A stretch of 42,145 bases of DNA, from contig JAJZQJ010000008.1 of NCBI GenBank assembly GCA_021851895.1, positions 1-42,145 of the forward strand, read 5' to 3'. Below the pieces are notes generated by a model. That model did no database searches and was not told the DNA's origin. It saw only the letters and a list, made by a program, of their open reading frames with translations. Below, piece by piece: positions 1 through 9,200 of the stretch (within the stretch, counting starts at the first letter, position 1; each line of letters starts with the position of its first letter). The DNA comes from a bacterium (GTDB lineage: Bacteria > Patescibacteriota > Minisyncoccia > Phycocordibacterales > UBA6899). A program made the translations under genes and the position numbers.

Positions 1-850
1 CGCCATAGCTGCCTTGGCAGTCCCAGGTCCAACGATCGGCGCGAGCGGCATTGTTGATGGAGACTCCGCCGGGTATCGGATTGCAAGCGTAGTGGTTCGC
101 CGTACAAGTTGCATTGATCGGCTTATTGATCGCACAAGAAGTCGTGTTTCCTCCATTCTGCCCTAAACAATTCCAGAGATACTGTGTCGAAGAATCTGGC
201 GTATCACTGAACGTTCCCCATGAACAAGTATTCAGGTTGTAACCACAAACTCCGTCGATGATCATCGTCGGTGTCGCCGATGCGACCTCTGTCCAGGTAG
301 TACTGTTCGGACCGCAATTGAGCGAGAACGTCGGCTGTCCGCAACCATAGAGCGGACTCGCGGTATAGGTCGCAGAGCCACTTACCCCCACCCATTCCTT
401 ATACCAAATGCTTGATGGGCAAACACGTACCTTACAATAGGCATAGTTTGTGCTCCCCCAACTTACGGTCATTGCCTGACCATAACGCACTGCATTTGGA
501 CTAACAGTGACCACCGCCGTTGGAGCAGGCTTCAACTCGGAACAATCTTCGAAATCAAGTCGAATTCCACAGGTCCACGTCCACATTGTTGCGGTCTCAA
601 CATGCCTACTTGAACCACCTTTTATACAGCTATAATGTGTTGCAGCACAATAAGCCCCCTGCGGAGGGTCACAATATCCTCCTGGATTGTTCGGATTGTA
701 GCAGATCGCCTCTGCGCTCTGAGGGAGTGCTAGGCTCGAGAGTTCCTGTATGGCACCTTGCACAACACCGTGCCTCTGCGCTGGGAGCATCGTGAATGCA
801 AACGCGAAAAACGCGGAGCCGAGGAGTAAGATTTGTATATATTTTTTCAT
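1..850 (-). CDS. Secreted Cys-rich repeat protein, 5' part only (runs off the left edge)
   Basis: The frame is open from an ATG at 850 to the window edge, about 283 codons, with no stop, so the C-terminus is missing. Residues 1-23 form a signal peptide (Met-Lys-Lys, then a Leu/Phe/Ala-rich core). The mature part contains at least three Cys-rich modules of the kind NGxC-x-HYxC ... TWxWxC-x-G-x-NGG-x-C, with an Ig-like stretch between the first and second. The same modules occur in the two giant proteins at 959-4777 and 6224-12553, so this is a third member of the family. Unlike those two, it is not directly preceded by the ~440-residue membrane-anchored partner, and it has its own promoter (TATAAT at 876-881). 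Probably exported by Sec; the function is unknown and surface display is an inference. Confidence 0.85.
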   Translation of the reverse strand, partial: MKKYIQILLLGSAFFAFAFTMLPAQRHGVVQGAIQELSSLALPQSAEAICYNPNNPGGYCDPPQGAYCAATHYSCIKGGSSRHVETATMWTWTCGIRLDFEDCSELKPAPTAVVTVSPNAVRYGQAMTVSWGSTNYAYCKVRVCPSSIWYKEWVGVSGSATYTASPLYGCGQPTFSLNCGPNSTTWTEVASATPTMIIDGVCGYNLNTCSWGTFSDTPDSSTQYLWNCLGQNGGNTTSCAINKPINATCTANHYACNPIPGGVSINNAARADRWTWDCQGSYG

Positions 851-875
851 AAGTTCACAGACTAAGTATGCCTCA

Positions 876-881
876 ATTATA
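876..881 (-). promoter_or_regulatory. -10 box (TATAAT) of the partial Cys-rich gene
   Basis: A perfect TATAAT on the minus strand lies 25 bases before the ATG at 850. No Shine-Dalgarno sequence is seen between them. Confidence 0.5.
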
Positions 882-928
882 ATACATTTTATATCTATTA
901 TCCTAAAGATATGAATAACCTGTGTATA

Positions 929-953
929 AAAACAACCCTTGCGGGTTGTTTTT
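929..953 (-). terminator. Intrinsic terminator after the 1272-residue surface protein
   Basis: An 8-bp stem (931-938 with 943-950, loop TTGC) is flanked by A and T runs on both sides. It lies just after the stop of the gene ending at 959. Confidence 0.75.
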
Positions 954-958
954 TGAAA

Positions 959-3900
959 TCACTTCTCCTCAGTCGTGAATTGTGGCTTCACTCCAACACC
1001 GGTAAGATCGATCGTTACTGGAGGTGTCGTTCCGATCGTCATCTGACCTGTTGCAGTTCCGAGTGCCGTCGGCAAGAACTGCATGCGGATCTTTGCCACT
1101 GATGGTGTGCTTGAGGTGCTTGGTGGAAGCGTGAAGCTACAACCACTAAAGCACGTAAATACCGGATTCGTCGTCGTTATTCCAGAAACCGTACCTCCTG
1201 ACTGCGAAAGACTCTGATTCTTTATATTAAAGTTCAAATATTTCGGACGTGTCGTCGGCGCATCGCCGAAATCCAGAGGATTCGTCGAAACTGTTGCCGA
1301 TGGATCGGTCGACACAACCAACTTCTCGACACCATTACCGTAGGTCGATACGTCGACTGATGCCTGACCTGTCGCATTCACATGCAATATCGTACTGTAT
1401 GTTCCTGTCGCCGACGGGGCGAATGAGATCGAGATATCTTTCGTCTCCCCGGGTCCAAGCGTGAAATCACACACCGAAGTACACGTGAACGGTCCTGAGA
1501 ATCCAGTGATATTGCCACCAGTGATGTTGCCACCACCCAAATTCGACACATGGAGGAGCATCGTCTGTGCTGGATCTCCTGCGACCTGATCTGGGAAACC
1601 GTAATTCGCAGGCTGCACAGCGAGTTTCGGATTCATCACGATGATCTTTGTGCCCGATGCTGTGGTCGGGTCACAAGTCGGACCGAACCACTGTACAGTC
1701 TCCTCGACCATTCTCCATGAGAACGGATAAGCTCCCTCGGTTGAAGTCGCGGTGAAGTTCGTCGTGAATGTCCCCGTGCCTCCTGCAGGTACATTTGCGG
1801 AGAGATTCACACGGTTCGTCCCCCACATACTGTTGTCTTGTGGATTCTGACTTCCTAATCGGTGTGGGGTTGCACTATTTCCCGTCATCAACCAGGGATT
1901 GGTTCCATTATTCACCATCGTGATCGTGCCACTGAAGATCTGCCCAGGGGTGACGTAATTCGGAATACTGAACGTTCCACAAGCAGCATTGTTTTGCTGC
2001 ACGGTTACATAAATCTCCGCACTCCCCGTCTGGCTGAATGGATTTTGACAAACGACCTTTCTCCTAAAGTCTGCTTGATATGGCCCCGCATTCGTCCACG
2101 ACGAACTCGTTGCACCATTACTCCAGATCGTCGACTGAATCGCACCCGTTGATGGATTCAAATCGTAATAACTGCAGCTCGTCGCATCCGTTGAGGTATA
2201 CCCGAAACTGAGTGTACCGTTATAAGGGATCGTTGCAGACGCACCTGGAGTCCAGGTGACTGTTGGTATGCCATAGATCGTAATACTATAAGTCGTCCAT
2301 CCAGACACTGGACCACCATTGGTCTCCGTACGCGCCTTAAAGGTCTTCACACCGGAGCCCGCCCAATTGTTCGGCGTACTCAATTGTGTATTTTGTGTCG
2401 TGTATCCTGTTGCAGGTAAATATTGATCAATCGTTCCATTATTATCCCAATCGATCGCATAACGAATATCGTCACCTGATGGATTTGATGCCTTAAAGGT
2501 GAACGTATAGCTCGTATTCACCTGACCTTGCGTTGGTCCGCCAATCGTTGGAGCATTTGGAGCAGGTTTTGTCTCTGAGCATGATGCATTCGTACCGTTA
2601 TTTGCACCGTTACAGGTCCATGTCCATTGTGTCGGACCACTAACATTACTTACGGAAGTTCCTGTCGTACAAGCATAGTGCGTTGTAGAACAAACACCAT
2701 TTACTTTCGCAATCGCACATGTTGCACTATTCGTTCCACCACCAAGACCTTGGCAGTACCAGTAGTTATAACTTGCATTATCTGCAACATCAACGAATGC
2801 ACCTGCGTTACAACCGTTGATCACGGTTGTACTACATACACCATTCACCGCACAACTAAATGCCCCTCCTCCTACTGGTGGACTCCAGTTTCCATATGCA
2901 TCACGTGAGTGGATATACCAATAGTACTGATTTCCTGGCGTCGTCGCTTGTCCAACACTCGAACCATTTACGGTTATACACGATCCATTCGGCGGAGTCT
3001 TCGCAGGATTACATGCGGAATTGTAATCGATGGAACTCGGCGGTGTCGTATAATATCTGAAATATGTTGAAGTTATCCCTGAAGGGAGGGTCCACGAGAA
3101 ATTAGCAGTACTTCCCGGATTAGGGCAACTCACCGACAACCCAGTAGGCACGAGCGGCACACTAAATGTCACGGTGTTTCCCGTACCTGTTCCACCCGCG
3201 TTTGCACAATCGACGCGATATGTTTGCGTACCCGTCACAAGAGGAGCGGTGTTATTGCTTGTCGCCGTCCCTGCGACCGATGCATACGATGCACCGTTCT
3301 TGTAAACAGTACAAGAACTCGGTGAATACGTTGCGGTCCATGTGATGCTTGCCGTTTCACCATCATAACCATAACCCGTCGTCCCGCCATTTGCAGTATG
3401 CGGTGTGACCGAAACCACAGGCGGAATGGTTTGCGAGCAGCTCGCGTTCGTGCCACCGTTGGCACCATTACACATCCAGGTATAGACACCCGTCGTATTA
3501 TTGAAAACGTTGCTTCCTGATGTACCAGCAGCGCAATTATAAGCAGTTGCGGCACACGCACCGTTAAGTGGAGCGACCGTCACGGTCACCGATGCACTTG
3601 CACTCGTATAAGCATTGCTACAAGTGATCCCGAACGCGGTGCTCGCGTAAAGTGCCCCCGTACTCGCAGATCCGCTCGTACCGCTCGTCCACGCTGCGCC
3701 AGCCTTCGTCAACGAACAACTCGATGCATTTGCCGATGACCAATTGATCGTCGTCGCCGCACCATATGCGATCGATGTCGCAGCTGCACTTATTGAAACC
3801 GTAGGAGTGATGCCGAGCGAACACGATGCATTCGTTCCTCCGCAAGCACCGTTACAATTCCACGTATAGTATGATCCGTTATTCGCATTATTCGCTGAAG

Positions 3901-4777
3901 TACCCGCATTACATGCATATGCAGAACCACCACACGCTCCATTCAAGGCCGACTGGGTGATATTCACACCAGAACCCGCAAAGTACTCGAGTGCGGGATC
4001 GACAGTATTCTGACAATATCCCGAATAGTAATCAGGATACACGGTAAGCGAACCGCTCGGACCACCTGCATACCAATCTACTCCAGGCGAACCCTTCTTT
4101 ATTTCACACATCGTTGCATTTGGCCCAGAAGCCCAAGAGAGGGTTGCTGTTCCGCCACATGCTACAGGATTCGGACTGGCCGAAATCGTCGCCCATGAAA
4201 CAGAGCGATATTTCGAGCAGGAATCCGTCGTTCCACCGTTATATCCTTGGCAATTCCAAGTGAAATAGGTACCCGCAGCCTGATTGATCGCCGTACCTAC
4301 GGAACAGGCATATGCCGTCGTATTATCGCAGACACCGTTTATCGGATCATATGCATAACATGAGGCATTCGTGCCCCCATTTATTCCGTTACACGACCAA
4401 TAATAGACCGCGCCACTGATATATCCACCAGCAGATGTTCCCGCGGTACAATTATAGTGCGTCGCGGCACACACACCATTGATGACCATATTCTCGGAAC
4501 AATTTGCCGTTGTGCCACCATTAAGGCCAAGACATGACCATGTCCATGTTGTTGATCCGGCAACATTGTTCGCTGAAGTACCCGCACTACATGAATAGTG
4601 TGTCGATGCACAGACACCGTTCACGGGAGAAGGGCCGCCTCCCCCACCGCCATCAGAATCGCACGTGATACAAATAGCCGCTTCTGCATGTGTCCATGCA
4701 ACATGCGCAACCCCGCCAGCGATGAGCATAAGCACACCGAGCAGTACGATCTTTTTTGTTGAAAATAAATTTTTCAT
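959..4777 (-). CDS. Giant secreted Cys-rich/Ig-like/PKD-like/ASH-like repeat protein, 1272 aa
   Basis: I take the ATG at 4777 as the start: it gives a clean signal peptide (MKNLFSTKK, then a hydrophobic core ending Ala-x-Ala) and lies 7 bases after the upstream stop; an ATG 48 bases upstream lies inside the previous gene. Domains in order: seven four-Cys modules (three in series at about 50-190, then about 280, 400 and two at 645-735) interleaved with Ig-like domains; an FN3-like segment near 540-640; a PKD-like domain near 740-830 with the calcium-loop-like DWDNNGTID; a further Ig-like domain; an NBR1-like Ig domain near 915-1015 (motifs GTNPW, PFSWRM, WFG); and two ASH/HYDIN-like beta domains to the end. 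No LPXTG motif or C-terminal membrane helix is seen, so attachment probably needs a partner, perhaps the co-transcribed gene at 4785-6113. Ligand unknown. Confidence 0.85.
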   Translation of the reverse strand: MKNLFSTKKIVLLGVLMLIAGGVAHVAWTHAEAAICITCDSDGGGGGGPSPVNGVCASTHYSCSAGTSANNVAGSTTWTWSCLGLNGGTTANCSENMVINGVCAATHYNCTAGTSAGGYISGAVYYWSCNGINGGTNASCYAYDPINGVCDNTTAYACSVGTAINQAAGTYFTWNCQGYNGGTTDSCSKYRSVSWATISASPNPVACGGTATLSWASGPNATMCEIKKGSPGVDWYAGGPSGSLTVYPDYYSGYCQNTVDPALEYFAGSGVNITQSALNGACGGSAYACNAGTSANNANNGSYYTWNCNGACGGTNASCSLGITPTVSISAAATSIAYGAATTINWSSANASSCSLTKAGAAWTSGTSGSASTGALYASTAFGITCSNAYTSASASVTVTVAPLNGACAATAYNCAAGTSGSNVFNNTTGVYTWMCNGANGGTNASCSQTIPPVVSVTPHTANGGTTGYGYDGETASITWTATYSPSSCTVYKNGASYASVAGTATSNNTAPLVTGTQTYRVDCANAGGTGTGNTVTFSVPLVPTGLSVSCPNPGSTANFSWTLPSGITSTYFRYYTTPPSSIDYNSACNPAKTPPNGSCITVNGSSVGQATTPGNQYYWYIHSRDAYGNWSPPVGGGAFSCAVNGVCSTTVINGCNAGAFVDVADNASYNYWYCQGLGGGTNSATCAIAKVNGVCSTTHYACTTGTSVSNVSGPTQWTWTCNGANNGTNASCSETKPAPNAPTIGGPTQGQVNTSYTFTFKASNPSGDDIRYAIDWDNNGTIDQYLPATGYTTQNTQLSTPNNWAGSGVKTFKARTETNGGPVSGWTTYSITIYGIPTVTWTPGASATIPYNGTLSFGYTSTDATSCSYYDLNPSTGAIQSTIWSNGATSSSWTNAGPYQADFRRKVVCQNPFSQTGSAEIYVTVQQNNAACGTFSIPNYVTPGQIFSGTITMVNNGTNPWLMTGNSATPHRLGSQNPQDNSMWGTNRVNLSANVPAGGTGTFTTNFTATSTEGAYPFSWRMVEETVQWFGPTCDPTTASGTKIIVMNPKLAVQPANYGFPDQVAGDPAQTMLLHVSNLGGGNITGGNITGFSGPFTCTSVCDFTLGPGETKDISISFAPSATGTYSTILHVNATGQASVDVSTYGNGVEKLVVSTDPSATVSTNPLDFGDAPTTRPKYLNFNIKNQSLSQSGGTVSGITTTNPVFTCFSGCSFTLPPSTSSTPSVAKIRMQFLPTALGTATGQMTIGTTPPVTIDLTGVGVKPQFTTEEK

Positions 4778-4784
4778 TGAAGTT

Positions 4785-6113
4785 TTATTTATGCGCATGC
4801 TTATGCCGAACGAGTATGATGCCAATGAGGATGATCAAGAAAATGCTAATTGCAATAAAGGTATAGAGGAGATCGGTTGCTACGGGCTGAGCAGATGGTG
4901 CTATGCATTCATTACCAGTGCTCCCCATACAAGAAACGCGCGTTATGTGTCGGATATTTTTTCCACCCATAGACGAACTGAGTGTCAGCGTCGCATTAGA
5001 CACATCCGCTGGCGCGATGAAATCGAAGATAAGAGAAGACGGTGCGACGTTAACCGTATTTGTTACACTTCGCTCTGTGAATGTCTTCCACATTCCTCCG
5101 GCAAGCTTGAGCGTGAGCGTCGAGGGAAGCAATGTGGGCATCCCCAATGGGCACGCGAACAATGTATACTTCTTACCTTTTTGTACATCAAATGGCCCAC
5201 CGCTACCCCCATCGCTCATGATTCCAAAAATACTTATCGGCAAAGGCTCTCGTGAGGCGCGGTAAAATATGATCGGCGCTAGTGTGCTCTGATCACCCTC
5301 CTTGAGCTCTGCAACAATGGTATATTGAAAACCCTTCTCGACCGGAACAGAGAAATCGGCAATGACTATTCCTTTTGCAGGAACCGTCTTCACCGTACTC
5401 GTTGCAAAAAGAAGATCTTTTTGATCGATTCTTTGGTCGCTATAAACTCTCCACCAAACGGTGACCTTCGTATCAACAGTATCCGTATTGCGAATATGGA
5501 GTTTATAATCACCGCGCTCGTGTTCATCAAAGAGCACTGCATTTCTCATGCGCATGTCCCTCCCATTCACAACAATGTGATCTGAATCGAAAGTCGCGCG
5601 GGCGGGCCCAACGTCTGTTTTATTCTCAACTTGGATGAGCACGTTCGCGGGCGCGGGCACATCGACGACAAGACCACCATTCATATAAGACGCACTCGGC
5701 ATTACAAAGACATCGACACGATAAACTCCATTTTCAGTATTCTTTGCAGTGTCCCAGCGAAGTGACGTAGAAGCCGTCGCACCCGGGAGCAGCTCATATA
5801 TTTTTGGCTCATAGCGCAACAAAACGACTTGATCATGCCCGCCGATCTTCGTGACTCTCATCAAGAGATGAATATCATCGAGTGGTGTTCCGGTTTCGTT
5901 CTTCAGATTGAGTGGAATGCTGACACTCTCCCCTGCGACCACAGACATACTCGAGAAAGCGGGCCGCACGAGATTAGAAAGCTTATTTGCAGTAGCCGTG
6001 CAAATATCTTGAACGGGTGGAGGGAGTGAGTCTGTCGACGCAAATAGGCTTAGTGGCATGAAAAAACCGATGAAAGCCGCAATGCATGCGATCTTTGTGC
6101 GTTTATGGAACAT
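4785..6113 (-). CDS. Secreted beta-rich protein with C-terminal membrane anchor, 442 aa
   Basis: First gene of a two-gene unit with the giant repeat protein that starts 7 bases after its stop. It has a signal peptide (about 1-25, ending LSLFAS), a beta-rich extracytoplasmic region, a conserved Cys pair near the end (SCMGSTGNEC) and one C-terminal membrane helix (about 413-436) with a short basic tail RHKHAHK. A paralogue of the protein at 12531-13874: both share segments such as VYRVDVFVMP, PISIFGI and LFACPL. The layout of signal peptide, two beta domains, helix and basic tail recalls WxL-interacting surface proteins of Firmicutes, but I see no sequence motif that proves kinship. The likely role, anchoring or assembling its giant neighbour at the membrane, is inferred from gene order. 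The start is supported by a -10 box 12 bases upstream. Confidence 0.8.
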   Translation of the reverse strand: MFHKRTKIACIAAFIGFFMPLSLFASTDSLPPPVQDICTATANKLSNLVRPAFSSMSVVAGESVSIPLNLKNETGTPLDDIHLLMRVTKIGGHDQVVLLRYEPKIYELLPGATASTSLRWDTAKNTENGVYRVDVFVMPSASYMNGGLVVDVPAPANVLIQVENKTDVGPARATFDSDHIVVNGRDMRMRNAVLFDEHERGDYKLHIRNTDTVDTKVTVWWRVYSDQRIDQKDLLFATSTVKTVPAKGIVIADFSVPVEKGFQYTIVAELKEGDQSTLAPIIFYRASREPLPISIFGIMSDGGSGGPFDVQKGKKYTLFACPLGMPTLLPSTLTLKLAGGMWKTFTERSVTNTVNVAPSSLIFDFIAPADVSNATLTLSSSMGGKNIRHITRVSCMGSTGNECIAPSAQPVATDLLYTFIAISIFLIILIGIILVRHKHAHK

Positions 6114-6124
6114 AGTTATCCTAT

Positions 6125-6130
6125 ATTATA
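6125..6130 (-). promoter_or_regulatory. -10 box of the first surface module, near-leaderless
   Basis: TATAAT on the minus strand, 11 bases from the ATG at 6113. The surrounding ACTATAATATA is identical to that before the paralogous gene at 13874, so the promoter was duplicated with the module. Confidence 0.7.
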
Positions 6131-6184
6131 GTACAAAATTCATGAAGCGGTACTATAGCAATTATCTTTTGTGAATATATAAGC

Positions 6185-6211
6185 AAAAAACTCCGCGTTG
6201 CGGAGTTTTTT
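6185..6211 (-). terminator. Intrinsic terminator after the 2109-residue surface protein
   Basis: A 12-bp perfect stem (6185-6196 with 6200-6211, loop GTT) whose last six pairs are an A run facing a T run, directly downstream of the stop at 6224. Confidence 0.85.
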
Positions 6212-6223
6212 GTCGATCGAAAC

Positions 6224-9200
6224 CTATTTCTCTTGTGTTGAATATACGGGCTTCACGCCAACGCCAGTAAGGGTAATTGTGATCGGAGGGTTGGTCATAA
6301 ACGTATATGTGCCAACTTCCGTACCCGTTGCCATTGGAGCGAATTTGAACTTGATATTCACACTTGTTGGGGTACTCGAAGATCCTGGTGGAAGATCGAA
6401 TGTACAGTTGTATACACAAGTGAACACTGGATTTGAGGCAGTCGACGTCGATACTGAACCACCGGACTGCGTCAAACTCTGATTCTTGATCGTGAAGTTC
6501 AAGAACTTGAAGCGGCTCGTTGCAGCGTCACCGAAATCAAGAGTCGAAAGCGAGGTGAGCGCAGCAGGATCAGTGTTCAAGACTAATTTCTCGATTGCTG
6601 TACCTGACAACGGAACATTCACTGTCGTCTGCCCTGTCGCCGAGACGTGCGCGATAGAAGCATACGTACCCGTTGCCGATGCTGCGAATGTAAGCGGAAC
6701 ATCCTTTATCTCTCCAGGACCGAGCGTGAATCCAGCTGGACCAGTATAAGCGAATGTCCCCGTCGAAGGTGAAGCGGGATCAACAGAAACGTTGACATTT
6801 GAGATCGTGCCACCACCCAAGTTACGCACACGCATATATGTTGTATTTGCAGGATCCCCCGCAACGGTCTGTGCAAAGGTATACCCTACCGTTGGGTCAC
6901 TGACCATCGTCGTCACGAGACTGTACGATGAAGAGTTTCCAACAACAAGCAATGGGTCCTTCACGCGAACCTTCGTACCAAGAGCAGTCGCTGCAGGACA
7001 GGTTGATCCAAACGGATTTGCCCAATTACCACTGAACTTTGGTCGCATCTGCCAGATGAAATCGTAATCCCCTTGCGTATTCGGCGCAGTAAATGATGAA
7101 GAAACAAATGTTCCTGTCGTTCCAGAATTCACTGTTGCCACGGTTGGCGAAACGCTATCGATCGTCCATGTCGTCGAACTCGACCACAAGAAGTAATTTG
7201 CAAGGAACGTCGTCGTCCAAGGATTTGTTCCCGCATTGTACATGGTGGATGTCGCGGTGAAGACTTCGCTGCGAGCGACATAACTTGGAGGAGTGATCGC
7301 TCCACAAGTTGCATCATTTTGCAATACAGTGACGGTCATATCCTTCGTATCACTTCGCGAGAATGGATCCTGGCAAACGACACGTCGCTTGAAGTCTTTC
7401 TGGTATGGACCGACATCCGTCCAAGTCGAACTCGTCGCGTGGAGCGGAGTGAGTGTGATCTCTGAAGTCGTTCCCGTCGTCAGATTGACGTCATAATAAC
7501 TACACGTCGTCGCGTCGGTTGAAGTGAAGCCGAAGCTTGCAGTCGCATTGTATGCGATGGTCATATTTGAGGTCAAAGTGACCGTCGGTGGCGCGAAGAT
7601 CTGGATCTGCGCCGAAGTCCAACCAGAGACCGGACCACCGATGACTTCCGCACGTGCCTTGAAATACTTGAAACCAGAACCTCCCCAACTATTGTACGCG
7701 GTCAACTGTGTACCCTGTGTCGTCGTGCCAGATGCCGGCAAATATTGATCCACGGTGCCATTGTTGTCCCAGTCGATCGCATAACGGATATCATCTCCAG
7801 ATGGATTGGTCGACTTGAAGGTGAAGGCATAAGTCGTACTTGCCTGGCCTTGCGTTGGCCCCCCAATTGTCGGAGCAAGCGGTGCGGGCTTTGTTTCAGA
7901 ACATCCCGCATTTGTTCCACCATTTGCACCATTACAAGTCCAAGTCCACTGCAGTGGTCCAGAGAGATTGCTGACCGAGGTCCCCGCCGCACAGATGTAA
8001 TGTGCCGGAGTCGTTCCACAAGAACCATTGAGTGGCGCTACCGTGATCGTCTGTGTCGAAGTCTGCGTGGTTCCTGAAGATGAGGTACAGGTTGCTACGA
8101 ACGTCGTGTTTGCGAGCAACGCCCCTGAAGAAACACCGGCATTACTCGTCCCCGTCTGCCATGCGGCACCCGCCTTCGTAACACTACAGCTTGCAGCATA
8201 ACTTGATGTCCAAGACATCATTGAAGAAGACGCATATGCGATGCTCGTTGGGGTTCCGGTCAAGGTGACCTGCGGTCGCACCTTCACCGTGATCGACGTG
8301 CTGTTACTACCGCCAGTACCGCTACACGTGATGCCGAATACAGTATCAGCGACGAGGTTGCCTGAAGTCACCCCTGCATTACTCGTACCCGTCTGCCATG
8401 CGGCACCCGCCTTTGTAACACTACATGTCGTTGCGTCAGTTGATGACCAGGTGATTGTCGATGCCGAATTGTAATCAACGGTCGTCGGTGATGCACTTAT
8501 CGTCGGCTGCGCTGCAGGAACGACAGTAAATGCATATGTAGCAGACCAAGCCGAGGTGCGTCCATCACTTGCAACTGTTCTCGCCTTGAAATACTTCGTT
8601 CCAGTACCCCCCCAATTGTTCACCCAAGCGTAATTCCATCCCGACGCTCCAAGCGCGGTCGTACCATCCACTGTTCCATTGTTGTCCCAGTCGATCGCAT
8701 ATTGTACTTGCATACCTGAAGGATCGGTACCGGTCATGTTGAACGTATAGTCAGTACTGATTGCACCAGAAGTTGGACCGGTGATAGTCGGAGGCTGTGG
8801 TGGATATAACTCCTCACATGTTGCATTTGTACCACCACATGCACCATTACAATTCCATGTATATGATGCTGTACCTGCAGCGTTGTTCGCTGTTGTTCCT
8901 GATGTACAGGTGTAATGGGTCGCACCACATGCTCCATTAAGCGCAGAGACCGTGACTGTCTTTGTATCAGTCTGTGTGAGGCCGTTTGCTGCAGTACATG
9001 TTCCAACGAAACTCGTTGCCGAAGAGAGCGCACCTGAGGAGACACCTGCATTGCTCGTCCCTGTCTGCCAAGCGCTACCTGCCTTCGTAACACTGCAGCT
9101 CGATGCGTAGCTCGATGTCCACGAGATCGTTGATGCCGCATTACATGAGACTGCGGTTGGATTCGTAGTCACGGTGACCGCAGGGCGAACTTGAACGGTG

